Counted from the first letter of the stretch, positions 6,801-16,435 are shown. The stretch: 64,000 nt of DNA from Nocardioides alpinus (GCF_900112035.1 NZ_FOKC01000008.1:1-64000); one strand, 5' to 3'. Numbers and translations are program-made. The notes: generated by a model from the sequence alone, not told the origin.

Positions 6801-9753
6801 CGGACCGCCCACCTCTCCGTTGCCGCACGGTCGGGGCGGCCAGGACCAGCGCCGCGAGGATCGCGAGGCCCTGGACGACGAGGAGGGCCGTGCGCCACCA
6901 CGACTCCGGGCCGTCGACCGCCGACGGGTCGAGCGGCCGGTCCACGCGCCAGGCGCGGGTGCTGCGGTCCTCGGCGCTGGCCTGGTCGAGGCCTGCCGTC
7001 GCGTCGAGCAGGGCCGAGACCCGACCGTCCGCGGGCGAGGTGAGCACGACGTACTCCACGCCGCGGGCACCGAGCGCCGCCACCACGCCGGGCGTGGGCG
7101 AGGAGACCAGCGCGCGGACCTCGTCGGTCAGCTCGGCGTCCTCGCCGGCGAGCGTCAGGACCTCGTCCTCCCCCACCGTGGTGCCGTCGTCGCGCCGGAT
7201 GCGGTAGGTGATCCCGTCCTCGACCGAGCCGCCCAGCACGAGGACGCCGTGCTCCTGGCCGAGCAGCGAGCTCTGCTGCATGTAGACCGGCACCGACTGC
7301 TCCGCCTCGCGCGTCAGGGCGTTCTCCGGAGTGGTGAGCCACCAGCCCAGCCCGCCGAGCGGCACGAGGGCGGCGACGACGGCGAGGGTCGTCGCGAGGC
7401 CGCGCTGCCACCAGGGGTGGTGCTCGTCGAGGCGCCGCAGGTAGGCGTCGGCACCGAGCACGACCGCGACGATGGACGTCCCCTGGAGGATCACCACGAA
7501 CAGTCCCAGGCTGGGCCGGGTGGTGACCGAGGGCAGGTCGAGCGTGACGTGCGACAGCACGCCGGAGACGAGGGCCGCAGCCAGTGCGACGAGCCAGCAG
7601 ATGACGACCGGGACGCGCGTACGCCGCGGGATCAGCGCCGCGAACGCCAGCACGACGAGCACCACGCCGAGCCACTGCGGTGCGCCGAGGTCGTTGAGCC
7701 GGCCGGTCAGCAGGCCGTCGAAGGTCACCCGGTCGACGGTGAGGCGCCCCGCCTCCAGCAGGAGCCCGGCCGCCGAGCCGGTGGTGAGCAGCGGCACCAG
7801 CCACGGGGCCAGCAGCACCGGGGTGGCGGCCACCGCGACGACGGGTGGTCCCCAGCTGTCGCGCTCGCGCAGCAGGCGCGGGGAGATGACGGCGGCGGAC
7901 CCGAGCACCACCCCGGTGGCGAGCAGGGCGAAGAGCCAGAGCCCGGGCACGAAGGCGGCGCCGAGGGCGAGCAGCAGCGCCGTTCGCCAGGCGGCCCGCC
8001 AGCGTCGGTCCCGGTCGGGGTCGACGAACCCGAGCGCCGCGTGCGCCGCCCACGGCAGCAGCGCCGCGACGGCGACGGTGCCGAAGCGGCCCTCACCCCA
8101 GGCGCCCGAGGTGACCGGCACGAGCGCATAGGTCAGCGCGCCCCAGACCACCAGCCAGCGCGGCAGCCCGAGCGGGTCGACGAGGTGGCCGACCACCTTG
8201 AGCAGCCGCCACGCCCCCCACGCGGCGATCGGCACGGCCAGCAGCATCAGGCCCGACACCACGGCGCCGGTGTGGCCGAGCAGGAACGAGGCAGCGAGCG
8301 CGAACGGCAGGACGTAGGCCGGGGCCGGCACGTCGGTGCCGGTGCCGAGCGGGAGCCACGTCGCGGTATGGAGCTGCCACCAGTCGGCGGCCGCGGCGGG
8401 CACCGGCGACAGCGCGCCACCGGTGATCGAGCCGAACGCCTCGCGACCGGCGAGCAGGGCGAGCACCCCGAAGAGCACGAGCACGACGGCGACCGGGTTG
8501 GTGAAGAACCGGGCCACGAGGCCGGTGTCGGTGAGGTAGGCGTCCTCGTCGTCCTCCGCGGACGACCCGGACGACCCGGACGAGGCGGCCGTGCCGCGGC
8601 GCTCGCCCCGGCCGGCGGCCGTGCCCGGCGCCCTGGCGAGGCGCCGGCGCTCGGCCACGTCCGCGGCCTGGCTGGTCGCGGCCGACGCGAGGTCGGTGAC
8701 CACGTCGAGGCCGTGGCGGTAGGGCAGCCAGCGCGGCGCCAGCAGTCGTCGTACGGCCTCCTGCTGAGGGGGCTCGCTCCCACGGCGCGCGGCCCGCTCG
8801 CGTCGTGCGGCCAGCACCTGGCGGGGCCGGCCGTGGACCGACAGCACCGCGGCGAGCTCGTCGAGCGCCTCCCCCACCGAGCGCACGCCGAGGTAGCCCA
8901 GCACCCGGAGCAGCGAGCCGAGGAACAGGCGGACGTACTGCCAGGCGAACGCGCGCGAGGACACGTTGGCCAGCGAGGTGAAGAGCGCGGCCCGGCGCTC
9001 CTGGTAGTGGGTGTGGCGCCCGGTGAGCGGCGTACGGCGCACGCCCCGGTGGGCGGCCTCCGCGTGGAACACCACGGCCTGCGGCACGACCAGGGTCTGG
9101 TGCCCGGCCAGTGCGGCGCGCCAGCCGAAGTCGATGTCGTTGCCGAAGATCGGCAGCTCCTCGTCGAGCCCGCCCAGCGACTCCAGCACGTGCCGCTTCA
9201 CCAGCATGCCGGCGGTGTTGACCGCCAGCACCTCGCGGACGGCGTCGTGCTGGCCCTGGTCGTACTCGCCGCGCTCCAGACCGGTCTCGCGGTGACCGGT
9301 GCCGGTGATGGTCAGACCGACCTCGAGGAGCCGGCGCAGCGAGGGCCACTCACGCAGCTTCGGCCCCAGGATCGCGGCGTCCGGGTGCTCGCCCGCCGCC
9401 GCGAGCAGCTCGCCCAGCGCGTCGGGATCAGGGTTGCTGTCGTCGTGGAGGAGCCAGATCCACTCGTGCTCGTCGTCCGACGGCGGCGCCGGTGGGACGA
9501 GGTCGAGCGCGTGGCGCACGGCGGCGGGATAGCTCACCGAGCCGGGGACCACGTCGAGCACCAGGCGGCCTGAGGCCTCGTCGAGGCCGGCACTGCCGAG
9601 CGCGTCACGGATGAGGGCGACGCTGTCGTCGCGGCTCGTGGTGTCGACGACTGCGACGCGGTCGACCGGGAGCGTCTGCCCGGTCAGACCTGCCAGAACT
9701 GCTGGGAGCCATCGCGCCCCGTCATGGCTGACGAGAAGCGCAGTGACGGACAC
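6793..9753 (-). CDS. Large membrane glycosyltransferase, GT2 domain plus multi-spanning domain
   Basis: The 986-residue protein begins with a GT2 fold (VTALLVSHDGARWLPAVL..., acidic LLHDDSNPDPDAL in place of the usual DDD/DxD, and GNDIDFGWRAALAGH for the catalytic-base region). It continues from about residue 400 with a dozen or so hydrophobic segments, and ends in a soluble extracytoplasmic part. Such proteins are conserved beside whiB2 in actinomycetes and are thought to add sugars to envelope carbohydrate using lipid-linked donors (inference). The GTG start follows TAAGGT (9760-9765) by 6 bases. Confidence 0.8.
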   Translation of the reverse strand: MSVTALLVSHDGARWLPAVLAGLTGQTLPVDRVAVVDTTSRDDSVALIRDALGSAGLDEASGRLVLDVVPGSVSYPAAVRHALDLVPPAPPSDDEHEWIWLLHDDSNPDPDALGELLAAAGEHPDAAILGPKLREWPSLRRLLEVGLTITGTGHRETGLERGEYDQGQHDAVREVLAVNTAGMLVKRHVLESLGGLDEELPIFGNDIDFGWRAALAGHQTLVVPQAVVFHAEAAHRGVRRTPLTGRHTHYQERRAALFTSLANVSSRAFAWQYVRLFLGSLLRVLGYLGVRSVGEALDELAAVLSVHGRPRQVLAARRERAARRGSEPPQQEAVRRLLAPRWLPYRHGLDVVTDLASAATSQAADVAERRRLARAPGTAAGRGERRGTAASSGSSGSSAEDDEDAYLTDTGLVARFFTNPVAVVLVLFGVLALLAGREAFGSITGGALSPVPAAAADWWQLHTATWLPLGTGTDVPAPAYVLPFALAASFLLGHTGAVVSGLMLLAVPIAAWGAWRLLKVVGHLVDPLGLPRWLVVWGALTYALVPVTSGAWGEGRFGTVAVAALLPWAAHAALGFVDPDRDRRWRAAWRTALLLALGAAFVPGLWLFALLATGVVLGSAAVISPRLLRERDSWGPPVVAVAATPVLLAPWLVPLLTTGSAAGLLLEAGRLTVDRVTFDGLLTGRLNDLGAPQWLGVVLVVLAFAALIPRRTRVPVVICWLVALAAALVSGVLSHVTLDLPSVTTRPSLGLFVVILQGTSIVAVVLGADAYLRRLDEHHPWWQRGLATTLAVVAALVPLGGLGWWLTTPENALTREAEQSVPVYMQQSSLLGQEHGVLVLGGSVEDGITYRIRRDDGTTVGEDEVLTLAGEDAELTDEVRALVSSPTPGVVAALGARGVEYVVLTSPADGRVSALLDATAGLDQASAEDRSTRAWRVDRPLDPSAVDGPESWWRTALLVVQGLAILAALVLAAPTVRQRRGGRSDD

Positions 9754-9803
9754 CGGAGCACCTTAGCGAGGGGCCCCGCGCCGCCGAAAATGGCGGGAAA
9801 GCG

Positions 9804-10061
9804 TCAGACGGCGCGCTTCTTGAGCTTGCGGCGCTCGCGCTCGGACAGACCGCCCCAGATGCCGAAGCGCTCGTCGTTCATCAGTGCGGACTCGAGGCAG
9901 TCGTCGCGGACCTCGCACGTCAGGCAGACCTTCTTGGCCTCCCGGGTCGATCCGCCCTTCTCGGGGAAGAACGCCTCAGGATCCGTCTGCGCGCACAGGG
10001 CACGGTCCTGCCAACCGAGCTCCTCGCCCTCGGGTTCGAGGAGAAACAGTTCTGCTCTCAT
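9804..10061 (-). CDS. whiB2: WhiB family transcriptional regulator (WhiB2)
   Basis: The 85-residue protein has the four cluster-binding cysteines (C23, C46, C49, C55), the turn GIWGG (residues 67-71) and the basic tail RERRKLKKRAV. WhiB proteins bind a [4Fe-4S] cluster and act with the principal sigma factor; WhiB2/WhmD controls septation and cell division in actinomycetes. Identity as WhiB2 rests on its place before fbiA/fbiB, as in Rv3260c. The start ATG 10061 has a GAAAGGG ribosome site 9 bases upstream, and longer starts lack family similarity. Confidence 0.92.
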   Translation of the reverse strand: MRAELFLLEPEGEELGWQDRALCAQTDPEAFFPEKGGSTREAKKVCLTCEVRDDCLESALMNDERFGIWGGLSERERRKLKKRAV

Positions 10062-10116
10062 GGTGGTAAGCCCTTTCGACCCGGCTGACGACGAACAACC
10101 CAACGACACTGTGGGA

Positions 10117-10145
10117 ATTACATGCCTGTCGTTCCCGTAAGTCAA
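10117..10145 (-). promoter_or_regulatory. Sigma-70-type promoter of whiB2
   Basis: On the minus strand, TTGACT (10140-10145) and TGTAAT (10117-10122) are separated by exactly 17 bases. This is the best -35/-10 pair seen in the window and lies about 55 bases before the whiB2 start, leaving a leader of roughly 50 bases. Confidence 0.65.
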
Positions 10146-10189
10146 GCCCGGATCTGATATGCGCGTTCCCCTTCCGGCAGGCTGTCCTT

Positions 10190-11230
10190 ATGCCATCATC
10201 CCCGCTGCCGCTCCGTCGTATCACCGTCCTCTCCGGCGGCGTCGGCGGGGCCCGCTTCCTCCAGGGCCTCCTGCACGGCCTGCGCACCGGCGTCGTGCCG
10301 GGTGGGTCCGCCGACACCGAGGTCACGGTCGTGGCCAACACCGCCGACGACTGGTGGATCCACGGGCTCAAGGTGTGCCCCGACCTCGACACCGTGATGT
10401 ACACCCTCGGTGAGGGCATCGACGTCGAGCGCGGCTGGGGTCGCCGCGAGGAGACGTGGAGCGCCAAGACCGAGCTGGAGGCCTACGGCGTGGAGCCGAC
10501 GTGGTTCGGCCTGGGCGACCGCGACATCGCCACGCACCTCGTCCGCACCCAGATGCTCGAGGCCGGCTTCACGTTGTCGCAGGTGACCGAGGCCCTGTGC
10601 CGGCGCTGGCTGACACCCGCGCACGGGTCGAGCGTGCGCCTCCTGCCGATGAGCGACGACCGCGTCGAGACCCACATCGCGATCGCCGATCCCGACAGCG
10701 CGAGCGGCCGGTCGGTGATCCACTTCCAGGAGTACTGGGTGCGGCTGCGCGCCGCGGTGCCCGCCGAGGCCGTGCTGGTCGTCGGGCAGGACGCCGCGAC
10801 TCCGGCGCCGGGGGTCCTGGCGGCCATCACGGAGGCCGACCTGGTGGTCCTGCCACCGTCCAACCCGGTCGTCTCCGTCGGCACGATCCTCGGGGTCCCC
10901 GGCATCCGCGACGCCCTCCGCGCCTCGGCGGCTCCCGTCGTCGGGCTCTCCCCCATCGTCGGCGACTCCCACGTGCACGGCATGGCCTCGCAGATGCTCA
11001 CCAGCATCGGCGTCGAGGTCAGCGCGGGAGCGGTCGGCGTCCACTACGGCGCCCGGTCCGCGGGCGGGGTCATCGACGGCTGGCTGGTCGACAGCCGGGA
11101 CGCCGCCCAGGTCCCGCGCCTCGAGCAGGCGGGCCTGCGCGCGCAGGCCGTCCCGCTCATGATGAGCGGGCTCGACGCGACGGCGGCCATGGCTGCCGCC
11201 GCCGTGTCGCTGGTGGCCGGGCCCGCGTGA
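10190..11230 (+). CDS. fbiA: F420 biosynthesis: 2-phospho-L-lactate / enolpyruvyl transferase FbiA (CofD)
   Basis: The 346-residue protein has the CofD family N-terminus [17 protein letters not shown], the [23 protein letters not shown] substrate region, and [16 protein letters not shown] plus SPIVGD later. In actinobacteria FbiA transfers the phosphoenolpyruvyl group of EPPG onto the deazaflavin Fo, giving dehydro-F420-0. It overlaps fbiB by 4 bases (GTGA), so the two are coupled. The start ATG at 10190 is divergent from whiB2, as in Rv3260c/Rv3261. Confidence 0.93.
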   Translation: MPSSPLPLRRITVLSGGVGGARFLQGLLHGLRTGVVPGGSADTEVTVVANTADDWWIHGLKVCPDLDTVMYTLGEGIDVERGWGRREETWSAKTELEAYGVEPTWFGLGDRDIATHLVRTQMLEAGFTLSQVTEALCRRWLTPAHGSSVRLLPMSDDRVETHIAIADPDSASGRSVIHFQEYWVRLRAAVPAEAVLVVGQDAATPAPGVLAAITEADLVVLPPSNPVVSVGTILGVPGIRDALRASAAPVVGLSPIVGDSHVHGMASQMLTSIGVEVSAGAVGVHYGARSAGGVIDGWLVDSRDAAQVPRLEQAGLRAQAVPLMMSGLDATAAMAAAAVSLVAGPA

Positions 11231-12138
11231 GCGAGCGCAGCAGGCTGGAGGCGTGGGCACCGGACGGGCTGCCCGAGGTCCGTGCGGGTGACGACCTGGC
11301 GGCCCTGGTGCTCGCCGCCCTCGACGAGGGCCGCGACCTGGCCGACGGCGACGTCGTGTCGGTGACCAGCAAGATCGTGTCGAAGGCGGAGGGCCGGACC
11401 CGGATCGGCGACCGCGAGGCGGCGATCGACGAGGAGACGGTCCGCGTCGTCGCGCGTCGCGGCCCCACCCGGATCGTGCGCAACCGGCTCGGCCTGACCA
11501 TGGCCGCCGCGGGCGTCGACGCCTCCAACGTCGCAGTGGGGTCGATCGTGCTGCTCCCGCTCGACCCCGACGGCTCCGCCCGCACCCTGCGTCGCGAGAT
11601 CCGCCGGCGGACCGGCCTCAACGTCGGCGTCATCGTGACCGACACGTCCGGCCGGGCGTGGCGCGAGGGCCAGACCGACATCGCCATCGGCGCCGCCGGC
11701 GTCCGCGTGGCCGAGGACTTCGCCGGGCACACCGACGCGCACGGCAATCCCCTCGTGGTCACCCTCCCCGCCGTCGCCGACGAGCTTGCCGGTGCCGCCG
11801 AGCTGGTGCAGGGCAAGCTCGCGGCGCGACCGGTCGCGGTCCTGCGCGGGCGCGCCGACCTCGTGCTGCCGATCGGGCAGGACGGGCCGGGTGCCGCGTC
11901 GCTCGTGCGCCCCGACGGTGCCGACCTGTTCGGCTGGGGCGCCCGCGAGGCCGTCGTACGAGCGCTGGCGGGGGACGCCGCCGACCTCGTCCCGTTCGGC
12001 GAGCCCGCGCCGACCGTCGAGCTCGCCGCCGCCCTGGACCGGCTGCCGGACGGTGTGGACCGGACAGCCGTCGCGGCCGTCTGCTTCGCCCACGGCTGGC
12101 GGATCGAGGACTGGGAGGGCACGATCGACGGAGCCTGA
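11227..12138 (+). CDS. fbiB: F420-0:gamma-glutamyl ligase FbiB/CofE, without nitroreductase domain
   Basis: The 303-residue protein matches Cof[54 protein letters not shown] and [23 protein letters not shown]. It adds gamma-linked glutamates to F420-0. M. tuberculosis FbiB is about 450 residues, with a C-terminal FMN nitroreductase domain that reduces dehydro-F420-0. Here only about 60 residues follow the ligase and no nitroreductase motifs are seen, so the reductase step must come from another gene. The product starts at GTG 11227, overlapping the fbiA stop. Confidence 0.9.
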   Translation: MSERSRLEAWAPDGLPEVRAGDDLAALVLAALDEGRDLADGDVVSVTSKIVSKAEGRTRIGDREAAIDEETVRVVARRGPTRIVRNRLGLTMAAAGVDASNVAVGSIVLLPLDPDGSARTLRREIRRRTGLNVGVIVTDTSGRAWREGQTDIAIGAAGVRVAEDFAGHTDAHGNPLVVTLPAVADELAGAAELVQGKLAARPVAVLRGRADLVLPIGQDGPGAASLVRPDGADLFGWGAREAVVRALAGDAADLVPFGEPAPTVELAAALDRLPDGVDRTAVAAVCFAHGWRIEDWEGTIDGA

Positions 12139-12174
12139 TGCGACGTCGTGTCCCGCGTCTCACCCGTGACTACG

Positions 12175-12180
12175 TAGACT
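12175..12180 (+). promoter_or_regulatory. Possible -10 element for the DUF3105 gene
   Basis: TAGACT lies 47 bases before GTG 12228. A transcript from here would start just after the in-frame ATG at 12138, which supports the shorter protein start. Confidence 0.35.
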
Positions 12181-12227
12181 CTGCCACCGCAGCCCCGCAG
12201 TCCGACGAACCGAGAGACACCAGCACC

Positions 12228-12965
12228 GTGGCCAAGCAGGAAAAGACCGACCGTCAGGCGGTCATCGACTCCATCCGCTCCAAGCAGTCAAAGTCCGAGA
12301 ACCGGCGCGGCCTCGCGATCGTGGGCGTCTGCGTCCTCGTCGCCGTCCTCATCGTCGGAGCGGCGGCCTTCAAGCCGATCAAGGACTGGTACGACCTGCG
12401 GGCGTTCTCCTCGGACTCGCTGACCGACATCGGCGCGGAGGCCACCTCCTGCCAGGAGGTCATCACCAAGAAGGCCGACGGCAACCAGGACCACGTCGAG
12501 GTCGGCACCCCGATGACCTATCCCGACGCCCCGCCGGCCTTCGGCTCCCACTGGAACATGTGGGACACGATGGACCGCAAGCTCTACACCGAGTCGGACC
12601 GGCCCGAGCTCGGCGAGCTCGTGCACAACCTCGAGCACGGCTTCACGATCCTCTGGTACGACGAGACCATCGCCGACAGCTCCGAGAAGATGGACGAGCT
12701 GCGCGGGATCGCCTCCAAGCTCCAGGGCACCACCGACCTGCGTGACAAGTTCAAGGCCGTGCCGTGGACCTCCGCGGACGGCGAGGCCTTCCCCGAGGGC
12801 CAGCACGTCGCGTTCACGCACTGGTCGGTCGGCGGCTCCGGCGAGACCGACCCGGCCAAGCAGGTCGGCGTCTGGCAGTACTGCTCGGACCTCAGCGGTG
12901 CGGCCCTGGACACCTTCATGAAGGACTACCCCTACACGGACTCCCCCGAGCCCACGGTCGTCTGA
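12228..12965 (+). CDS. DUF3105 family membrane-anchored protein
   Basis: The 245-residue protein has a charged N-terminus, one membrane segment at about 28-48 (GLAIVGVCVLVAVLIVGAAA) and an extracytoplasmic domain with the DUF3105 signature: PPAFGSHW, VHNLEHGFTILWY and the conserved final WQYC. The His residues in SHW and LEHG suggest metal binding, but no function is established. GTG 12228 is preferred; ATG 12138 would add 30 residues unlike the family and overlap the fbiB stop. Confidence 0.8.
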   Translation: MAKQEKTDRQAVIDSIRSKQSKSENRRGLAIVGVCVLVAVLIVGAAAFKPIKDWYDLRAFSSDSLTDIGAEATSCQEVITKKADGNQDHVEVGTPMTYPDAPPAFGSHWNMWDTMDRKLYTESDRPELGELVHNLEHGFTILWYDETIADSSEKMDELRGIASKLQGTTDLRDKFKAVPWTSADGEAFPEGQHVAFTHWSVGGSGETDPAKQVGVWQYCSDLSGAALDTFMKDYPYTDSPEPTVV

Positions 12966-12985
12966 CCTGACGTGACCTCCCCCGC

Positions 12986-13699
12986 ATGAGCACGTTCGCC
13001 GAGGTCCTGACCGCCCAGCTGCGCCGGGACCCCGGCCGGCCGCTGGTCACCTTCTACGACCACGCCACCGACGAGCGGGTCGAGCTGTCGGTGACGACGT
13101 ACGCCAACTGGGTGGCCAAGGCGTCCGGGCTGCTGACCGACGTCGCCGACCTCGAGCGCGGGATGTCGCTGCGCATCGACCTCCCCCCGCACTGGCTCTC
13201 GACGGTCTTTCTCGGCGCGGCCTGGACCGTCGGCCTGCGGGTCACGACCTCCGACGCCCCGGACGCCGTCGTGTGCGGTCCCGAGGGCCTCGACGCGTGG
13301 GCACCGCGCGCCTCACGGCTGCCGGTCCTCGCGTGCAGCCTGCGCCCCCTCGGCGTACGTTTCGCCGAGCCGCTGCCCTACGGCGTGCTGGACGTCGGGG
13401 TCGAGATCTGGGGCCAGCCCGACGGGTTCGCCGCGTGGGACCCGCCCACCGGTGACGACCCGGCCACGGACGACCTCACCCAGGACCAGCTGTGGAGCAA
13501 CGACCTGACGGCCGCCGTCGGGAGTTCTCTCACCGACGGCGGCCGTCTTCTGTCGGTGGCCGACCCGGCTTCCCCACCAGGAATGGCCACCTTCACCGAG
13601 CCCCTCGGAAGAGGAGGCTCGCTGGTCCTTGTCCGCCATCCCGACCCGGCCCGTCTCGACGGCGTCCATGACGCCGAACGCGTGACTGCCCGGGCCTGA
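12986..13699 (+). CDS. TIGR03089 family protein (Rv3268-like)
   Basis: The 237-residue protein matches the actinobacterial TIGR03089 family, which resembles the N-terminal part of AMP-binding enzymes (RPLVTFYDHATDERVELSVTTYANWVAKASGLL, VFLGAAWTVGLRV) but is too short to hold the catalytic core. It ends ...HPDPARLDGVHDAERVTA, the usual family end, so the gene appears complete. Function is unknown. The coding sequence contains a perfect 15-bp inverted repeat (13507-13547). Confidence 0.8.
   Translation: MSTFAEVLTAQLRRDPGRPLVTFYDHATDERVELSVTTYANWVAKASGLLTDVADLERGMSLRIDLPPHWLSTVFLGAAWTVGLRVTTSDAPDAVVCGPEGLDAWAPRASRLPVLACSLRPLGVRFAEPLPYGVLDVGVEIWGQPDGFAAWDPPTGDDPATDDLTQDQLWSNDLTAAVGSSLTDGGRLLSVADPASPPGMATFTEPLGRGGSLVLVRHPDPARLDGVHDAERVTARA
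13507..13547 (+). terminator. Perfect 15-bp inverted repeat inside the TIGR03089 gene, terminator-like
   Basis: GACGGCCGCCGTCGG (13507-13521) is the exact reverse complement of CCGACGGCGGCCGTC (13533-13547), with an 11-base loop and TTCTGT following on the plus strand. It looks like a strong intrinsic terminator but lies about 150 bases before the stop codon, inside sequence that fits the protein family. Confidence 0.5.
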
Positions 13700-13714
13700 T
13701 CGCGGCCTGCTGCC

Positions 13715-16435
13715 TCACCCGGCCAGGTCGAAGGCCCCCATCCCCTCGCCCAGGAGGCGAGGATTCGAGACGCCCGACTTGCGGCCGCTGTAGACGTAGG
13801 CGCGCCCGGTCGTGCGGTCACGGACGACGTAGTCGTTGCGACCCTTGAGCGTCATGGCCTGGACGCCGAACACCCAGTCGAAGGCCGACAGGTCCGACGG
13901 CAGGCCGGCGGCCACGACGAGGCCGCCGCCCTTGACGGGCGCTGCGGGGCTGAAGCCGGAGCCGTTGCCGGCCCACACCATCAGGGTGGGCCCCGAGGTG
14001 CCGATCAGGTCGGGGATGCCGTCCCCGGTGACGTCACCGACGGCGGCGAGGCCGGTGATGGGACCCCAGCCGCTGCCCAGGACCCGGCCTGCGGCCAGCG
14101 CGCCCGCGCCGTTGCCGGCGTAGAACCAGAGCTGGCCCGAGGTGTCGCGGGCGAGCACGTCGCCGAAGCCGTCGCGATTGACGTCGCCGGCGTTGAGCAG
14201 CAGGTCCATCCCCGCGAACGAGACGCCCGTGTCGATGGGCGAGCCGAGCTCGAAGGTGTCGCGGTTGGCCACCACGACCAGCGTCTTGCCCGAGACCCCG
14301 ATCAGGTCGCCGCCCGAACCGGCGACCAGCTGGGCCCCGGTGAGCATGCGCATGGACTTGAGGTTGGTCGTCGGCCCGAGCGCGGCGCCGTACGTCCCGT
14401 CCCCACGACCCGGGAGCATCCAGATGTTGCCGTTGGACGCGCGGGCGACCAGGTCCGAGCGACCGTCGCCGTTGAAGTCACCGCCGACGAGCCGGTTGTA
14501 GCCGGACCAGGAGCCGGCGACCCGCTTGGGCGCGGCGAAGCGGCCGGTGCCGTAGCCGGTCTGGAGGAGCACCCGGTTCTTGGTGCGCAGCAGGAGGTCG
14601 GCGCGACCGTCTCCGTTGACGTCGCCGGCGCCGATGAGCTGCCGGTAGTTGCCGTAGCCCTTGCGCGTCGCCTTGCGGTCGAAGCCGCCGCGACCGGTGG
14701 CGAGCAGGGTGGTCAGGCGTCCCTTGAAGCGGGCCACCAGGTCGTTGCGTCCGTCACCGTTGATGTCGCCGACCGCCGTGATGAGCGAGTAGCCGCGCAG
14801 CGACAGCTTCTTCCTGGTGTCGCCGAACTTCCCGTTGCCCTTGCCCGCCCGGATCCGGACGGCGCCGCCCTTGTCGGCGGTGACGAGGTCGGCCAGGCCG
14901 TCCCCGGTGAGGTCGGGCGAGACGATCACGTCCGCGCGCTTGTCCCAGCCGGACTTGCCGACCACGATGCGCTTCTGGAAGGACGTCAGGCCGCCGGTCG
15001 GGATGACGACGCCGCGACCGTCCGCGGCCCTACGGACCACGAGGTCCGGGTAGGGCGAGGCGTCGAGGTTGTTCTGCGGGCTCGGCTCCGACACCGCGAC
15101 CGGCGCAGGTCCGACGGGCGTCACCGGTGCGACGGGCGCCGCCTGGGCGGCGTACTGCCGGATGAGCGGGAGCTGGGCGTAGAGGTACCTGCCCGGGCAC
15201 GCGGTCGACCCGGCGTCGCGGTGACCGTTGATGGCCTGGAAGGTTCCCCGACCGATCGTCTGCGCGGTGGAGGCGGGGTTCACGCCGTGCAGCGAGAGCT
15301 TCCACGCGAAGAGCGCGCCGTAGGCCCGCAGCATCACGTCCGGCGGCTGCACGGTGTCGAAGTTGCCGATGGCCGACATCGCGAACGAGTAGTCGTTGTA
15401 GTTGAGCGTGTGGGCGCCCACGACGGGCTGGTCGATGCCGCCGTAGCGGCCCTCCCAGATCCGGCCGAACCGGTCGACGAGGAAGTTGTAGCCGATGTCG
15501 CTCCAGCCACGCGACTTCACGTGGTAGGCGTAGATGCTGCGCAGCAGTGCGGGGACCTGGGCCTCGGTGTAGTCGTTGGCGTTGACCGTGTGGTGGACGA
15601 AGCCGCCGCTGATCGTGCCGTAGCGCAGCGCGCTCTTGTTGCGGATGCTCTCGTCGGCACCCCACTGGGCGCGGGAGAAGATCGTGGGCTGGGCGGCGGC
15701 CTGCGCCTTGGCGCTGGTCGTCGCGGACTGGAGCGTGATGCCGTCGCCGTCCGAGCCCTCCATCGAGACGCTGCCGTCGTAGTCCTTGCCGGCAGACGTC
15801 GTCGCGCCGCCCTCGGCGGGGGCCTCGGTCTCGCTCGACCGGGCGGTGCCCGGGTCGACGAGCGCGAGGGAGAGGTCGTCGGGGAGGGTGACGCCGTCGG
15901 TGCTGGCCTTGACCTGCACGTCGTCGACCTCACCGACGAACATCGGCTCGGTGCCGGGGCGCGAGGACGCCGCCTCCGCGCTGCCGTCGTCGGGGCCGTG
16001 CTCGTCGTGGTACTCGAGCTCCTCCCAGTCGGTCCAGGAGTCACCGCTGCGGGTGCGGACCTTGAGCGAGATCTGGTCCTCCTCGAGGTCCTCGCCGTGC
16101 TCCCAGGTGACGCCGATCGCGGCGAAGCCGGTGACCGCCTGGGGCTTGCTCTGCACCCGGGCCTCGGTGGCACCACCGGCGACCGTACGGCCCTGCAGGC
16201 CGGCGAAGCTGCCGTCGGTGCCCGTCAGCGGCACCTCGGTGACCGTGGGTGTCACCGCACGGGTCGGCACGGTGGCCGACACCAGTGCTGCCCCTGCGGG
16301 GGGCTGCTGACCGGGGTGTCCACCGACGATGTCGAGGGAGACCACACCGGAGGCGGGCGTGAGGACGACGAGGACGACACCCAGGGCCAGCACCTGCTGG
16401 CAGAGGGTGACGAGTCGTGCCTGAAGAGGGCGCAT
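13715..16435 (-). CDS. Secreted N-acetylmuramoyl-L-alanine amidase with FG-GAP/VCBS repeats
   Basis: The 906-residue protein has a signal peptide (about residues 1-32) and a linker region. A PGRP/amidase-2 domain follows at about 250-430 with zinc ligands in VHHT (H281/H282), GHRD (H405) and ACPG (C413). A C-terminal run of FG-GAP-type calcium-binding repeats (GDINGDGRNDLV, GDVNGDGRADLL, GDFNGDGRSDLV and others, about 470-870) probably forms a beta-propeller. It should cleave the amide between N-acetylmuramic acid and the stem peptide outside the cell. ATG 16435 has AGGAG 10 bases upstream; the longer frame (to 16549) has no signal sequence at its start. Confidence 0.92.
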   Translation of the reverse strand: MRPLQARLVTLCQQVLALGVVLVVLTPASGVVSLDIVGGHPGQQPPAGAALVSATVPTRAVTPTVTEVPLTGTDGSFAGLQGRTVAGGATEARVQSKPQAVTGFAAIGVTWEHGEDLEEDQISLKVRTRSGDSWTDWEELEYHDEHGPDDGSAEAASSRPGTEPMFVGEVDDVQVKASTDGVTLPDDLSLALVDPGTARSSETEAPAEGGATTSAGKDYDGSVSMEGSDGDGITLQSATTSAKAQAAAQPTIFSRAQWGADESIRNKSALRYGTISGGFVHHTVNANDYTEAQVPALLRSIYAYHVKSRGWSDIGYNFLVDRFGRIWEGRYGGIDQPVVGAHTLNYNDYSFAMSAIGNFDTVQPPDVMLRAYGALFAWKLSLHGVNPASTAQTIGRGTFQAINGHRDAGSTACPGRYLYAQLPLIRQYAAQAAPVAPVTPVGPAPVAVSEPSPQNNLDASPYPDLVVRRAADGRGVVIPTGGLTSFQKRIVVGKSGWDKRADVIVSPDLTGDGLADLVTADKGGAVRIRAGKGNGKFGDTRKKLSLRGYSLITAVGDINGDGRNDLVARFKGRLTTLLATGRGGFDRKATRKGYGNYRQLIGAGDVNGDGRADLLLRTKNRVLLQTGYGTGRFAAPKRVAGSWSGYNRLVGGDFNGDGRSDLVARASNGNIWMLPGRGDGTYGAALGPTTNLKSMRMLTGAQLVAGSGGDLIGVSGKTLVVVANRDTFELGSPIDTGVSFAGMDLLLNAGDVNRDGFGDVLARDTSGQLWFYAGNGAGALAAGRVLGSGWGPITGLAAVGDVTGDGIPDLIGTSGPTLMVWAGNGSGFSPAAPVKGGGLVVAAGLPSDLSAFDWVFGVQAMTLKGRNDYVVRDRTTGRAYVYSGRKSGVSNPRLLGEGMGAFDLAG

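Noticed and set aside
5443..9573. Very long open frame on the plus strand (over 1300 codons) opposite the DUF5719 and glycosyltransferase genes
   Set aside because: The translation is Arg/Gly/Ala/Pro/Ser-rich without domain motifs, and the minus-strand genes match known families. High GC removes stop codons in shadow frames.
12138..12227. Longer start (ATG 12138) for the DUF3105 protein
   Set aside because: The added residues do not resemble the family, and a -10 element at 12175-12180 lies inside this stretch.
13750..15060. Repeated short segments resembling a CRISPR or tandem DNA repeat array
   Set aside because: They are diverged coding repeats for FG-GAP/VCBS modules (GDxNGDGxxDL), in frame with the amidase gene.
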